Part shown: piece by piece, positions 11,163 through 19,800 of the stretch
Layout: each line of letters begins with the position of its first letter
Position numbering within the stretch: position 1 is the stretch's first letter
Virus record (IMG/VR): IMGVR_UViG_3300034355_001150
Coordinates: 25,767 to 89,766 of that record
DNA: 64,000 bases
Strand: one strand, 5' to 3'
DNA from: a virus
Made by a program: the position numbers and the translations under genes
The notes under the pieces: model-generated
The model's database searches: none
What the model was told of the DNA's origin: nothing
Seen by the model: the letters and a program-made list of their open reading frames with translations, nothing else

Positions 11163-11912
11163 ATGAATCCCAATTACTTTTACGACCTAAAATATATCAG
11201 TCCATATCGGTTTTACATCTTTGAGTATTCAAAGTTGGACCCTGAACAGAAGGTGGATTTTTCTGTTTATTACGACGAGGGTATGATAGAGGCAGGCTTC
11301 TTTAATGATGAGAGTCTTGCTCTGCTTGACCAATACCGTGCTGTCCCTGCTCCCTACTCTTCGTACCCAAGTTTGGCACTTGAGTTTGATTGTGGTTCTA
11401 AAACTCCTGCATTCTTTACCAGACTACAGTTTAGAGCATTCAGAGCAGAAGAGACAATGGCTGGGTTGGCGTCTATTCTTGGTGTTTCTACACCTGCACT
11501 ACCCGTAGTCAATTCTCCAGCGGAATACGACGAAGTAGGCATTTATCCCGAAAGAAATCGCAATCAATTCAAGTTTGCCGTTCGCGGTCATGGCCAAGCG
11601 TTGAAGGATTTTGCTGACCTTCACGGCTGTAATAACACCGATGTAATAATGAGCGTGGATCATCCACCAATGAACACAGCGGTCAACTTCAATTGGGATG
11701 GCGAAAGGATGTCACATTTCACATTCTCTGCACCAGATTTAGGAGTGAATGACGAATGGGTTCAGCATGTCACTGAACACAATGCCGCTAAATGTGCTGA
11801 GTATTTTGGCGAGCGTGAATATAATATTCAACGTGTTGTGAAAATGTCAATAGGCACAGATTTGCCCGATGGGTACTTGAAGGCTTACTTCATTGTTAGA
11901 GCATCAAAATAA
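11163..11912 (+). CDS. Uncharacterised protein in the fibre cluster
   Basis: A 249-aa protein. The ATG at 11163 follows the previous stop by one base (TAATATG), so it is preferred over an upstream start that would overlap by 44 bases. The sequence (MNPNYFYDLKYISPYRFYIF) shows no signal peptide, membrane segment or catalytic motif I recognise. It lies between lectin-like genes and is probably co-transcribed with them, so a fibre accessory or assembly role is possible but unproven. Confidence 0.6.
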   Translation: MNPNYFYDLKYISPYRFYIFEYSKLDPEQKVDFSVYYDEGMIEAGFFNDESLALLDQYRAVPAPYSSYPSLALEFDCGSKTPAFFTRLQFRAFRAEETMAGLASILGVSTPALPVVNSPAEYDEVGIYPERNRNQFKFAVRGHGQALKDFADLHGCNNTDVIMSVDHPPMNTAVNFNWDGERMSHFTFSAPDLGVNDEWVQHVTEHNAAKCAEYFGEREYNIQRVVKMSIGTDLPDGYLKAYFIVRASK

Positions 11913-11918
11913 ACGATT

Positions 11919-12650
11919 ATGTCAATTACAGTAGAGTCAGGTATTACAGTTCAGAACGGAATCGTCATGGGCGATATACCGATTATCAGTGCTGGTGCCA
12001 ATACTCACACTATTGTCGCCAACACTAATGCTAGGATGTCAACCGCTCAAGCTAAGTTTGGAACAGCATCATACACAAGTAACTCTACAGCAGGTTATTT
12101 GCGTATCACTCCCTTTTCAGATTTTGTTTGGGGAACAGGTGATTTCACGATGGAAATGTGGCTTCGTCCTACATCGGTGACCTCAGCCTACACGTTGGTT
12201 GGATTTCGTCCAGCGAGTACAGAAGGTCTATTTCCTAATATATACGTAAATAACAACAATACAGTAAATTGGTATATTGCGACTGGCAACAGAATAACAT
12301 CTGCTCTTGGCATTCTGACCTTGAATGATTGGAACTCTATTGCGGTTGTTCGGTTATCGGGCAATACCAAGCTATACGTAAATGGCACCCAAACTGGTTC
12401 AACCTACGTTGATAACAATAACTACCAAGCTGGAGCGTGTATCATCGGGGCTAATGATTTTCAAAACGGTACCAGTTTGTTCGTACAAGGCAATCTGGAT
12501 GAAATCAGATTCAGTAATGTAGCAAGATACTCTGGCAATTACACGCCTGCTACTGGTCAATTTTGGCCAGATACTTTTACTCGGTTGTTGCTCCATTGTG
12601 ATGGTGCCAACAACAGCACATCTTTTACAGACTCAAGTAGCGCAGTATGA
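11919..12650 (+). CDS. LamG-like lectin protein, tandem copy 1
   Basis: A 243-aa protein and first of three tandem paralogues. The N-terminal 20 residues carry a short motif shared by all three (I-x-x-GIT-I/V ... GI-x-x-GD-I/M-P). A concanavalin A/LamG-like domain follows, with FGTASYTSN, GTGDFTMEMWLRP, WNSIAVVRLSGNTKLYVNG and GNLDEIRFSNVARYSGNYTP, ending LLLHCDGAN. LamG_3-type domains are common in phage and bacterial adhesins. The stop overlaps the next start by four bases (ATGA), so translation is probably coupled. Likely a virion-bound adhesin; the ligand is unknown. Confidence 0.7.
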   Translation: MSITVESGITVQNGIVMGDIPIISAGANTHTIVANTNARMSTAQAKFGTASYTSNSTAGYLRITPFSDFVWGTGDFTMEMWLRPTSVTSAYTLVGFRPASTEGLFPNIYVNNNNTVNWYIATGNRITSALGILTLNDWNSIAVVRLSGNTKLYVNGTQTGSTYVDNNNYQAGACIIGANDFQNGTSLFVQGNLDEIRFSNVARYSGNYTPATGQFWPDTFTRLLLHCDGANNSTSFTDSSSAV

Positions 12651-13378
12651 CAATAACGATTGAATCCGGAATAACAATAGCACCAGGTATTGCCATAGGA
12701 GATATACCTGTCTTTTCAAGCGGGGGTGGATTGACTCACACTGTCACTCCTGTCGGACAGGCTCAGGTATCAACCGCCCAAGCCAAGTTTGGAACAGGCT
12801 CATATACATCCAACAACTTGAGTGGTTACTTGCGTGTAAATCCTTTTTCGGATTTTGCTTGGGGCACCGGTAATTTTACTATGGAGTTTTGGTACAGACC
12901 AGTGGCATTCTCAACAGCATCCACGCTGATTGGGTTGAGGCCAGCATCAAACGAAGGCGCATATCCGGTCATTTTTATCAATACTAACTCCTCAGTCGGC
13001 TATTATGTAAGCGCAGTAACTCGGATAACTTCTGCGACCACTGTGATTACGGCGAACACTTGGAACTCTATTGCTGTTGTTCGTTCCGCTGGCAACACTA
13101 GGATGTACATCAATGGAAACCAAAGTGGCAGTACGTTCGTAGATTCTTTCAACTATCAAGCGGGCAACTGTATCATAGCAGGAAATGATTTTACGCTCGG
13201 ATCTGCTCCTATACTCGGCAACATGGATGAAATCAGATTGAGCAACATTGCCAGATATACTGCCAACTATACACCAGCTACCTCTGCTTTCACGACAGAT
13301 AATTACACTAAATTATTGATTCACTGCGATGGAACCAATGGCAGTAATGTTTTTGTTGATATGAGCAGTGCTATATGA
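12647..13378 (+). CDS. LamG-like lectin protein, tandem copy 2
   Basis: A 243-aa paralogue of the gene before it, sharing the N-terminal IESGITIAPGIAIGDIPVF motif and the core GTGNFTMEFWYRP ... WNSIAVVRSAGNTRMYINGN ... DEIRLSNIARYTANYTP. Differences concentrate in the loops between conserved strands, where a jelly-roll lectin would bind its ligand. It overlaps both neighbours by four bases, giving a tight three-gene unit. Assignment is by fold-like motif and paralogy. Confidence 0.7.
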   Translation: MTITIESGITIAPGIAIGDIPVFSSGGGLTHTVTPVGQAQVSTAQAKFGTGSYTSNNLSGYLRVNPFSDFAWGTGNFTMEFWYRPVAFSTASTLIGLRPASNEGAYPVIFINTNSSVGYYVSAVTRITSATTVITANTWNSIAVVRSAGNTRMYINGNQSGSTFVDSFNYQAGNCIIAGNDFTLGSAPILGNMDEIRLSNIARYTANYTPATSAFTTDNYTKLLIHCDGTNGSNVFVDMSSAI

Positions 13379-14091
13379 CGTTTGAAATACAACAAGGAAT
13401 AACTATCGGACAAGGTATCTACTTGGGAGATATGCCAGCATTCAGGACACCAAAAACTATTAGCGTTATTCAACAAGGAAGAATATCAGATGCTCAAGTA
13501 AAATTCGGCACCGGTTCATTGTCAAATAACGGCAATCTTGGTGGTATCAGAGCTACACCTACTACTGATTTCGCTTTTGGAACAAATGACTTTACTATTG
13601 AGTATTGGTACTATCCTACCAGTTTCACAGATTCTTTAGGCGTAGATATGAGGCCGGCAGCTACACAAGGAGCATACCCACTCGTTGGCCCACGAGCAAC
13701 TGGTTCAACTATCTACTATGTGTCGGCTACTACCAGAATCACTTCTTCCACGACAGCAACGCCACTGAATCAATGGTCGTCGGTATCGGTGGTTCGGTAT
13801 CAAGGTAATACCAATTTGTATATCAACGGCGTTCAAGAAGGAGTAACATACGTTGATAATAACAACTACATCGCAGGTAACTGCACGATGGGATGTAATG
13901 GATACGATGGCAACGCTGGTACCTTTCCTCTCAAGGGTTATTTAGACGAGATACGCATTAGCAATGTAGCGAGATATACCGCTAACTACACTCCTGCTGC
14001 TCAGGCATTCGTAAATGATCCTTACACTTTGCTATTATTGCATTGCGATGGTGCTAATGCCAGTCCGACATTTACGGATACTTGGTTTTAA
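13375..14091 (+). CDS. LamG-like lectin protein, tandem copy 3
   Basis: A 238-aa protein, the third and most divergent tandem copy. It keeps the N-terminal IQQGITIGQGIYLGDMP motif, the GTNDFTIEYWYYP and YQGNTNLYINGVQEG strands, and the terminal LDEIRISNVARYTANYTP and LLLLHCDGAN. Last gene of the lectin unit; a late-promoter box lies 22 bp after its stop. Role as an adhesin is inferred from the other copies. Confidence 0.7.
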   Translation: MTFEIQQGITIGQGIYLGDMPAFRTPKTISVIQQGRISDAQVKFGTGSLSNNGNLGGIRATPTTDFAFGTNDFTIEYWYYPTSFTDSLGVDMRPAATQGAYPLVGPRATGSTIYYVSATTRITSSTTATPLNQWSSVSVVRYQGNTNLYINGVQEGVTYVDNNNYIAGNCTMGCNGYDGNAGTFPLKGYLDEIRISNVARYTANYTPAAQAFVNDPYTLLLLHCDGANASPTFTDTWF

Positions 14092-14112
14092 AAACAATTA
14101 TGCGAATTAAAA

Positions 14113-14120
14113 GATAAATA
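14113..14120 (+). promoter_or_regulatory. T4-like late promoter box GATAAATA
   Basis: The context ATTAAAAGATAAATACTAC ends about 17 bp before the start of the acidic protein gene. The same ATTAAAAGATAAAT string recurs before the structured RNA at 30.2 kb, which supports a real promoter rather than AT-rich chance. Confidence 0.65.
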
Positions 14121-14141
14121 CTACTAACAAACGAGGATCAC

Positions 14142-15071
14142 ATGAAAATTAGCGATGTAATAAGAAATATCAGTGATATGGTAGACTCCACTCCAACCGA
14201 AAGGTCAAGTGGTGACAATACCAGCAAATTCACGGCATTTACTGGCGATTTAACTTTAGTTGAACTACCAGATGGTGAGGATGAAAAACGAAGAGAACCC
14301 GGCAAGATGCCTTCGGGCAATGATGAAATGCCGGAAGACCTTTATCTTCCACCGCTTCAATTAAAATCTGAACTATTGAAGAAAGCAGTAGATGTTGAAA
14401 ACGTTTTTGATGACGGCACTCCGGCTGTACGCTACAACGAAGAATATGGTGATGAGGGATGGCATGGCGATGATAACGATCATAGTTATATCGGTGCTCC
14501 TCAAACTGCTGAAGAAGTGGATGGACAACCTGATCCTAATGAAACCACCGATGGTTCTGATTCTGGCAAGCGTTCTAAACCAAGAGCAGATTCCGATGAT
14601 TCGGACGATGATGATTCGGACGACGATGAAGAACGTGAACGCGCTGATGAATCTTTGAATCGCATCCTTGAACTTGCTTTAGTAAAGGAATCAAACTATC
14701 ATGATTCTAAGTTCGTGGACAGGACTGAACGTCTTGAACGTCTAATGGCTCTTGATAAACGCACAGGTGAGTCAATTGATCGTATTCTTGAACTGGCTCT
14801 GGTAAAGGAATCAAACTATCACGATTCTATCGTTGAGTGGAGCGAGGATGACAACGAGGATCCGGATGTTGCCAAAGCAGACAGAGAGTTATCTCGCTTA
14901 GGCAAGACCTCTATCAAAGCAGCCAACATAGACACTGACAAAGATAAACTTGACGACAAGGAGGAAGAGCAGTTAGACGAGGAAGTCAAGGAAATGAATC
15001 GTATGCGTGAACTGGCCGGGTTGAACCCAGCAGTATTGTTCGCGCTCGGCGACGATGATTACCCGGTGTAA
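14142..15071 (+). CDS. Very acidic phage protein with repeated RILELALVKESNYHD motif
   Basis: A 309-aa protein, strongly acidic, with a poly-Asp/Ser stretch near residues 148-165. The 16-residue segment RILELALVKESNYHDS occurs twice (about 173 and 217), and a related helix NRMRELAGLNPAVL lies near the C-terminus. No signal peptide or catalytic motif is visible. It has its own late-type promoter and a strong terminator, so it is a single-gene late unit beside fibre genes. A head-core, scaffold or DNA-mimic role would fit the acidity, but nothing in the sequence proves one. Confidence 0.65.
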   Translation: MKISDVIRNISDMVDSTPTERSSGDNTSKFTAFTGDLTLVELPDGEDEKRREPGKMPSGNDEMPEDLYLPPLQLKSELLKKAVDVENVFDDGTPAVRYNEEYGDEGWHGDDNDHSYIGAPQTAEEVDGQPDPNETTDGSDSGKRSKPRADSDDSDDDDSDDDEERERADESLNRILELALVKESNYHDSKFVDRTERLERLMALDKRTGESIDRILELALVKESNYHDSIVEWSEDDNEDPDVAKADRELSRLGKTSIKAANIDTDKDKLDDKEEEQLDEEVKEMNRMRELAGLNPAVLFALGDDDYPV

Positions 15072-15086
15072 TACCACCGCTTGACA

Positions 15087-15119
15087 AATATTAAAAGCCC
15101 CTTCGGGGCTTTTAATATT
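15087..15119. terminator. Bidirectional rho-independent terminator
   Basis: A perfect hairpin: AATATTAAAAGCCCC, loop TTC, then the reverse complement ending in TTTTAATATT. It has A/U-rich tracts on both sides and sits between two convergent genes, so it can end transcription in both directions. Confidence 0.9.
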
Positions 15120-15127
15120 TTACACCG

Positions 15128-16240
15128 CTAAATTTGTGGCGGCCAATTCTTTTTACGGTTACCAGCAATCTCCCCAGTTAACCATCTGGGATCATCTTTG
15201 GTTGTCCTAAACATATTACCTTGCAAATCCTTCACAACCATAGTATCTTTGGCGTGTCCAACCATTTCTCCTGAAATCCATCTTGGATCATCTGCGTTGA
15301 TGTGGTGAATGACGCCATGTTCATCTCTTGCTTTTATGGTACCATTGGTGGTACTAACTAACTCACCCGATAGCCGTCGTGGATCATCTATTGCTATATG
15401 GTGGACTTTGCCGTTCTGATCTTTAGCAGGCATCATGCCTTTAGTGGTGCCGAATAGTTCTCCTGATAACCATTCAGGGTCATCTTTGCCGACGACACGA
15501 ACCCTTCCGTTTTTATCTCTTGTCGCCACTTTTCCAGTCGAGATACTAACCAATTCACCCGACAAACGCCGAGGATCATCCATACTGATACGATAAATGT
15601 TTCCGTCTTTATCTTTAGCTGGCATCATACCTTTATTGATTCCGACTAATTCACCCGACAAACGCCGAGGATCATCCATATTGATATGATAAATGTTTCC
15701 ATCTTTATCTTTAGCTGGCATCATTCCTTTAAAAATATGCATAATATTACCAGTCTGTATTCTCGGGTCATCTATTGATACTCGCATTAAGTTTCCGTCT
15801 TTATCTTTAGCTGGCATCATACCTTTATTGATTCCGACTAATTCACCCGACAAACGACGTGGATCATCAAGTGATACAAAATAGACAAACCCATCTTTAT
15901 CACACACAGATACCTTTCCAGTAACATAACACTTGTAACAATCAGATTTATTTAACCACTTATCATCGGCAACCACTTTAAGTCGACGCAAAACTTTATG
16001 CTCCCACAGTACTGCGTCATCTGGCGTAGAGAAGCCTTGGCGTCTGATCTGAATGATATCAGGATCACCGTGTTGTTCTCGGAACTTGGCTACATACTTG
16101 CTCGACGTCTGGTATTTAACCCAGAATAAGCCGGGATCGGCATCTTTTCCATACTTGCTTCCATAATACCAAACATTTAGCCAGGACCAGCCGATCAGGT
16201 AGGTATAGTAAATAGGTGTTTTTAATTTTTTGGTTGCCAT
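15128..16240 (-). CDS. GIY-YIG-like homing endonuclease with eight 32-aa repeats
   Basis: A 370-aa protein preceded by a good ribosome site (AAGGAG). Residues about 10-100 resemble the GIY-YIG-like endonucleases of large phages: YYTYLIG, then WYYGSKY, SSKYV, and LWEHKVLRRL with Glu80 as the likely metal-binding acid. From residue 109 to 364 there are eight perfect-length tandem 32-aa repeats with consensus KDKDGNxxxxxxDDPRRLSGELVGxxKG. A single related unit occurs in the HNH endonuclease at 57.6-58.6 kb, so the repeats are probably DNA-binding modules of the NUMOD type. It is the only minus-strand gene inside the plus-strand fibre region, consistent with insertion of a selfish gene. Nuclease activity is inferred. 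Confidence 0.65.
   Translation of the reverse strand: MATKKLKTPIYYTYLIGWSWLNVWYYGSKYGKDADPGLFWVKYQTSSKYVAKFREQHGDPDIIQIRRQGFSTPDDAVLWEHKVLRRLKVVADDKWLNKSDCYKCYVTGKVSVCDKDGFVYFVSLDDPRRLSGELVGINKGMMPAKDKDGNLMRVSIDDPRIQTGNIMHIFKGMMPAKDKDGNIYHINMDDPRRLSGELVGINKGMMPAKDKDGNIYRISMDDPRRLSGELVSISTGKVATRDKNGRVRVVGKDDPEWLSGELFGTTKGMMPAKDQNGKVHHIAIDDPRRLSGELVSTTNGTIKARDEHGVIHHINADDPRWISGEMVGHAKDTMVVKDLQGNMFRTTKDDPRWLTGEIAGNRKKNWPPQI
15149..15916 (-). repeat. Eight tandem 96-bp repeats inside the endonuclease gene
   Basis: The DNA repeats with exact 96-bp phase; strings such as ATCTTTAGCTGGCATCAT recur nearly unchanged in several units. They encode the 32-aa modules of the GIY-YIG-like protein. The high DNA similarity between units suggests recent expansion. 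Confidence 0.85.
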
Positions 16241-16304
16241 TGATTATCTCCTTTGTTGGTTATGGCAACGCCGATAGAAGATAGTTCAACGCTAAGGTAT
16301 AATA

Positions 16305-16312
16305 GATAAATA
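16305..16312 (+). promoter_or_regulatory. Possible late promoter box GATAAATA (plus strand)
   Basis: Exact GATAAATA, but 141 bp before the next plus-strand start at 16453. Another box (CATAAATA) lies closer to that gene, so this one may give a longer leader or may be chance. Confidence 0.35.
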
Positions 16313-16379
16313 ATCATTGCTGATGTCCTTCTGCGACGTTAGAACCGATGGATACTTGCAATATCGTGATCGGTATTTC

Positions 16380-16387
16380 TATTTATC
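16380..16387 (-). promoter_or_regulatory. Possible late promoter box for the endonuclease gene
   Basis: GATAAATA read on the minus strand, 140 bp upstream of the GIY-YIG-like gene. The distance implies a long leader, so the link is weak. Confidence 0.3.
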
Positions 16388-16422
16388 TAATTCCTGCCAG
16401 TTTACAGTATTTGACGACAAAG

Positions 16423-16430
16423 CATAAATA
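16423..16430 (+). promoter_or_regulatory. Late promoter box CATAAATA
   Basis: AGCATAAATACAATC ends 22 bp before the start at 16453, the same spacing as seen for other late-type genes here. Confidence 0.5.
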
Positions 16431-16452
16431 CAATCAACAACGGAGCAAGATA

Positions 16453-16755
16453 ATGGCTGAAACGGAAGACTGGATTCAAAGACTTTACACATCACGAGAT
16501 AACAACAATCCTGGTGCTAATTACATAGGCCAAGAGGGACGTTTATTCTATCGCCCCGACGACAACACCATACGAGTCAGCGATGGTGTTACTCCCGGTG
16601 GTATCATTGTTAGCGGTGGCGGTGGTGGCATTGGTAAAACACAAATTGACGGTGGTGCAGCAGATTCCGTTTATCTTGACGCCGATCAAGTAAACGGTGG
16701 TTCTGCCGCCAGCGTGTATACACCAAGTCAAGTTATCAATGGTGGTTTTGCTTAA
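16453..16755 (+). CDS. Small fibre-associated protein
   Basis: A 100-aa protein. The ATG at 16453 follows a CGGAGC ribosome site and gives the N-terminus MAETEDWIQRLYTSRDNNNP. The first half (GQEGRLFYRPDDNTIRVSDG) has the pattern found at the start of many phage fibre and head-fibre proteins, where a short beta-rich segment attaches to the virion. The second half carries DGG-A-SVY units (GGAADSVYLDADQVNGGSAA). It is far too short to be a fibre shaft and ends cleanly at a terminator, so it is a separate small virion protein or a trimmed fibre base. Function is inferred. Confidence 0.6.
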   Translation: MAETEDWIQRLYTSRDNNNPGANYIGQEGRLFYRPDDNTIRVSDGVTPGGIIVSGGGGGIGKTQIDGGAADSVYLDADQVNGGSAASVYTPSQVINGGFA

Positions 16756-16776
16756 ACTCATCAATCATTTAACAGC

Positions 16777-16807
16777 AATAACCTCGATTTATTCGGGGTT
16801 ATTTTTT
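16777..16807 (+). terminator. Rho-independent terminator
   Basis: AATAACCTCG pairs with CGGGGTTATT (ten pairs, one G-U) around a 7-nt loop, followed by six T residues. It ends the 100-aa gene unit. Confidence 0.88.
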
Positions 16808-16846
16808 GCCCGAATTATTATATCATGAATCAATCTCACATAAAAA

Positions 16847-16854
16847 GATAAATA
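16847..16854 (+). promoter_or_regulatory. T4-like late promoter box GATAAATA
   Basis: AAAAAGATAAATACATC lies 30 bp before the 2832-aa fibre start and directly after a terminator, so it probably starts an independent late transcript. Confidence 0.65.
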
Positions 16855-16884
16855 CATCATACTTCTTTTTAATAGGTAACATCA

Positions 16885-19800
16885 ATGGCATCAGAAATTC
16901 AATTACGCAGAGACACGTCCAATAACTGGATAGCTATCAATCCACTGCTTGCTCAAGGCGAGATCGGTATCGATTTAACAACAAATCAGATAAAGATAGG
17001 CACAGGGGTAGATAACTGGGTGGACCTTCCCTACTTCGGTGGCGGAAATGGCACTGGTGGCTATGGCAATTCAAATGTTGAAGCATTCTTAGCATCAGCG
17101 AGAGTGAGCAACATCATTCCGGACGGAAATGCGATCTATTCATTAGGCAATGCTACGAATCAATGGAAGGATTTATGGATCAGTAGTAATACAATCTACA
17201 TGAATACCATTCCTATCAGTTTAACCAACACAAATGATTTAACCGTAAATGGCAATCCTGTTGTAACTGCCAATTCTGCTGCCAATGGTGCTACTAATGT
17301 CAATGCAATCTCTGTATCGGGTAATCTATCGGCTCAAGAAGCTACAATTGCTAATACAACTATCAGCAATGGCAATATTACTGCTAATTATTTTATTGGT
17401 GATGGTAGTCTATTAACTGGTTTACCCGCTGGTTATGCCAACTCTGATGCTGCCAATTATTTTGCAAGTGGTAATGTTACCACCAATGTTATTACTAGCG
17501 GAAATATCGCTGCCGGTTACTTTATTGGCGATGGTAGCCAATTAACTGGTTTACCTGCTGGTTATGCCAATTCTAATGTCGCTGACTATTTTGCAAGTGG
17601 TAATGTTACCACCGATGTTATTACTAGCGGCAATGTAACTGCAAATTATTTCTTGGGCAACATTGCTTTTGCTTCAGGGGGTTACAGCAATACCGATGTT
17701 GCTGCCTATTTGGCCAACAATACTGGCGGTGAAATTGTTAGTAATGTTATTGTTAGTAACACTGTAACTACTACTGATATCATAGCAAATGGAGAAATTT
17801 CAACTACTGGCGTTGTCATCTCTAACGGCAATATCACCATTGGTGAAACGCTAACAAGTAATTCTGTCGTGAGCAATATTTTCGTGGGTGGTGATTTTAG
17901 CGGAGATGGTGGCAATCTATCCAATATCCAATATTCATCAATAGTTGGCGCTTACGGAGATAGCAACGTAGCTCTTTATCTTGAGAGCGGCAACCTATCA
18001 ACGGAGATTGTTAGCACTAATAGTATTACGGCTGCTCAGTTTTTCGGAGACGGGTATAATCTATCTAATTTAAATCTTGCAAATGCAACAGGCGGTTATG
18101 GCAATAGTGATGTTGCTAATTATCTTCCAACGGATTCCACTATCATTGCAATCAATAGCAATATAGCAAATACAGATGCTAATGTAGCCAATATTATTGT
18201 TGATATTGCTAACACCAATGCAAACGTAGCTAACACAGACTCCAATGTAGCCAATATTATTGTTGATATCGCTAATACTAACAGCAATGTAGCTAACATT
18301 GTTATTGATATTGCTAACACCAATGCAAACGTAGCTAACACAGACTCCAATGTAGCCAATATCATTGTTGATATCGCTAATACTAACAGCAATGTAGCCA
18401 ATACCGATTCTAATGTAGCTAATATCGTTCTGAACATCGCTAATACTAATGCGAACGTAGCGAATACCGATAGTAATGTAGCTAATATTATCCTAAGTAT
18501 TGCAAATACCAATGCAAATGTAACTAATGTCAGTGCCAATGTAGCCAATACCGATTCTAATGTAGCCAATATTATTGTTGATATCGCTAATACTAACAGC
18601 AATGTAGCCAATACCGACAGCAATGTAGCCAACAATGCTTCTAATATTCTTACACTACAAGGTCAAGTTTATTCAAACGTAAATGCTGCCGCGTATCTCG
18701 CCAATGCAAATACACAAGGAACAATCTACTCTGGTGATTTAACTATTGGCGCGGGTAATACTCTTGCCTTTGCCGAAGGTGGCTCAGTTGATTCTGTTAC
18801 TGCCGCTGGATTTGAAGGCACTCTGACTATTAACGGCAAAGCCAATAGAGGTATCTCTGTTACTGCCGGTGGTACTGTACCGGGTGCAAGTTATTCTCAG
18901 TTACAGTGGGTAGAAGATATCGCCAATTATGACCCTTATGGCGCACCTAATTCTATCACGAACTGGGTTTATGTCCAAAATGACGGTATCTATCTTCAGA
19001 ATATTGATACGCTAAACTCACCCGGATATGATTATCTATGGAAGTTTGCCGTTGATGGCAATCTAACATCACCTGGTAACATCATCAATGATGGTGATAT
19101 CTATGCAAATGCTTATTACGGCGATGGTGGATTCTTATCTAACATCACTAGCAGTTATCAAGATGCTAATGTAGTTGCATTGTTACAAAGTGGCAATATC
19201 TCTACTCCGATTGTTACTACTAATGCTATTACAGGCAATACAGTGACAAGCACCAGCACAATTACGGCTGTTGATGCAAATATCGCCAACACAGTAATAG
19301 CTAATCTATTCATCGGTGACTTCCAAGGTAATATCTCTGGTAATCTATCTGTTCCGGGTGCTAATACTCAGGTACTATTCAATGATAATGACGTGGCTGG
19401 TGCTGATGTTGGATTTACATATGATTCTGCTACCAAAACGGCCACAGTGGGCAACACCGTTGCTGCTGTTAATGTCGTTACAAGCGGACAAGTATTCTCT
19501 ACGGGCAATATCACAAGTAATTCAACTGTTATCGCTAACACATTAAGTGTAGGTGCAAATAGTATCGCTATCGTTGATAATTTAATCAAGACAGCCTCCC
19601 AAACGATCACCATTGATCCAATCGGCGATGGTTCGGCGGCAGGTAATGTGGTGATTCAAGGCAACCTACAAGTTACTGGTAACTTAACATACGTTGATGT
19701 ATCTACTGCTGTTACGAGTAACCTACTATGGCAAGCGGCCAATTCCGCTAATAGTCAAAGCGAAGCGTCGGGTGGTGGTTTAGCAGTTGGTCCCGGCAAT

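Noticed and set aside
18120-18635. A 171-codon minus-strand open frame opposite the giant fibre
   Set aside because: It is the mirror of the NTNANVAN repeats; its protein is a low-complexity LATLLSVLAT repeat with no ribosome site. The same applies to the 294-codon frame at 20898-21782 and others antisense to the fibres.
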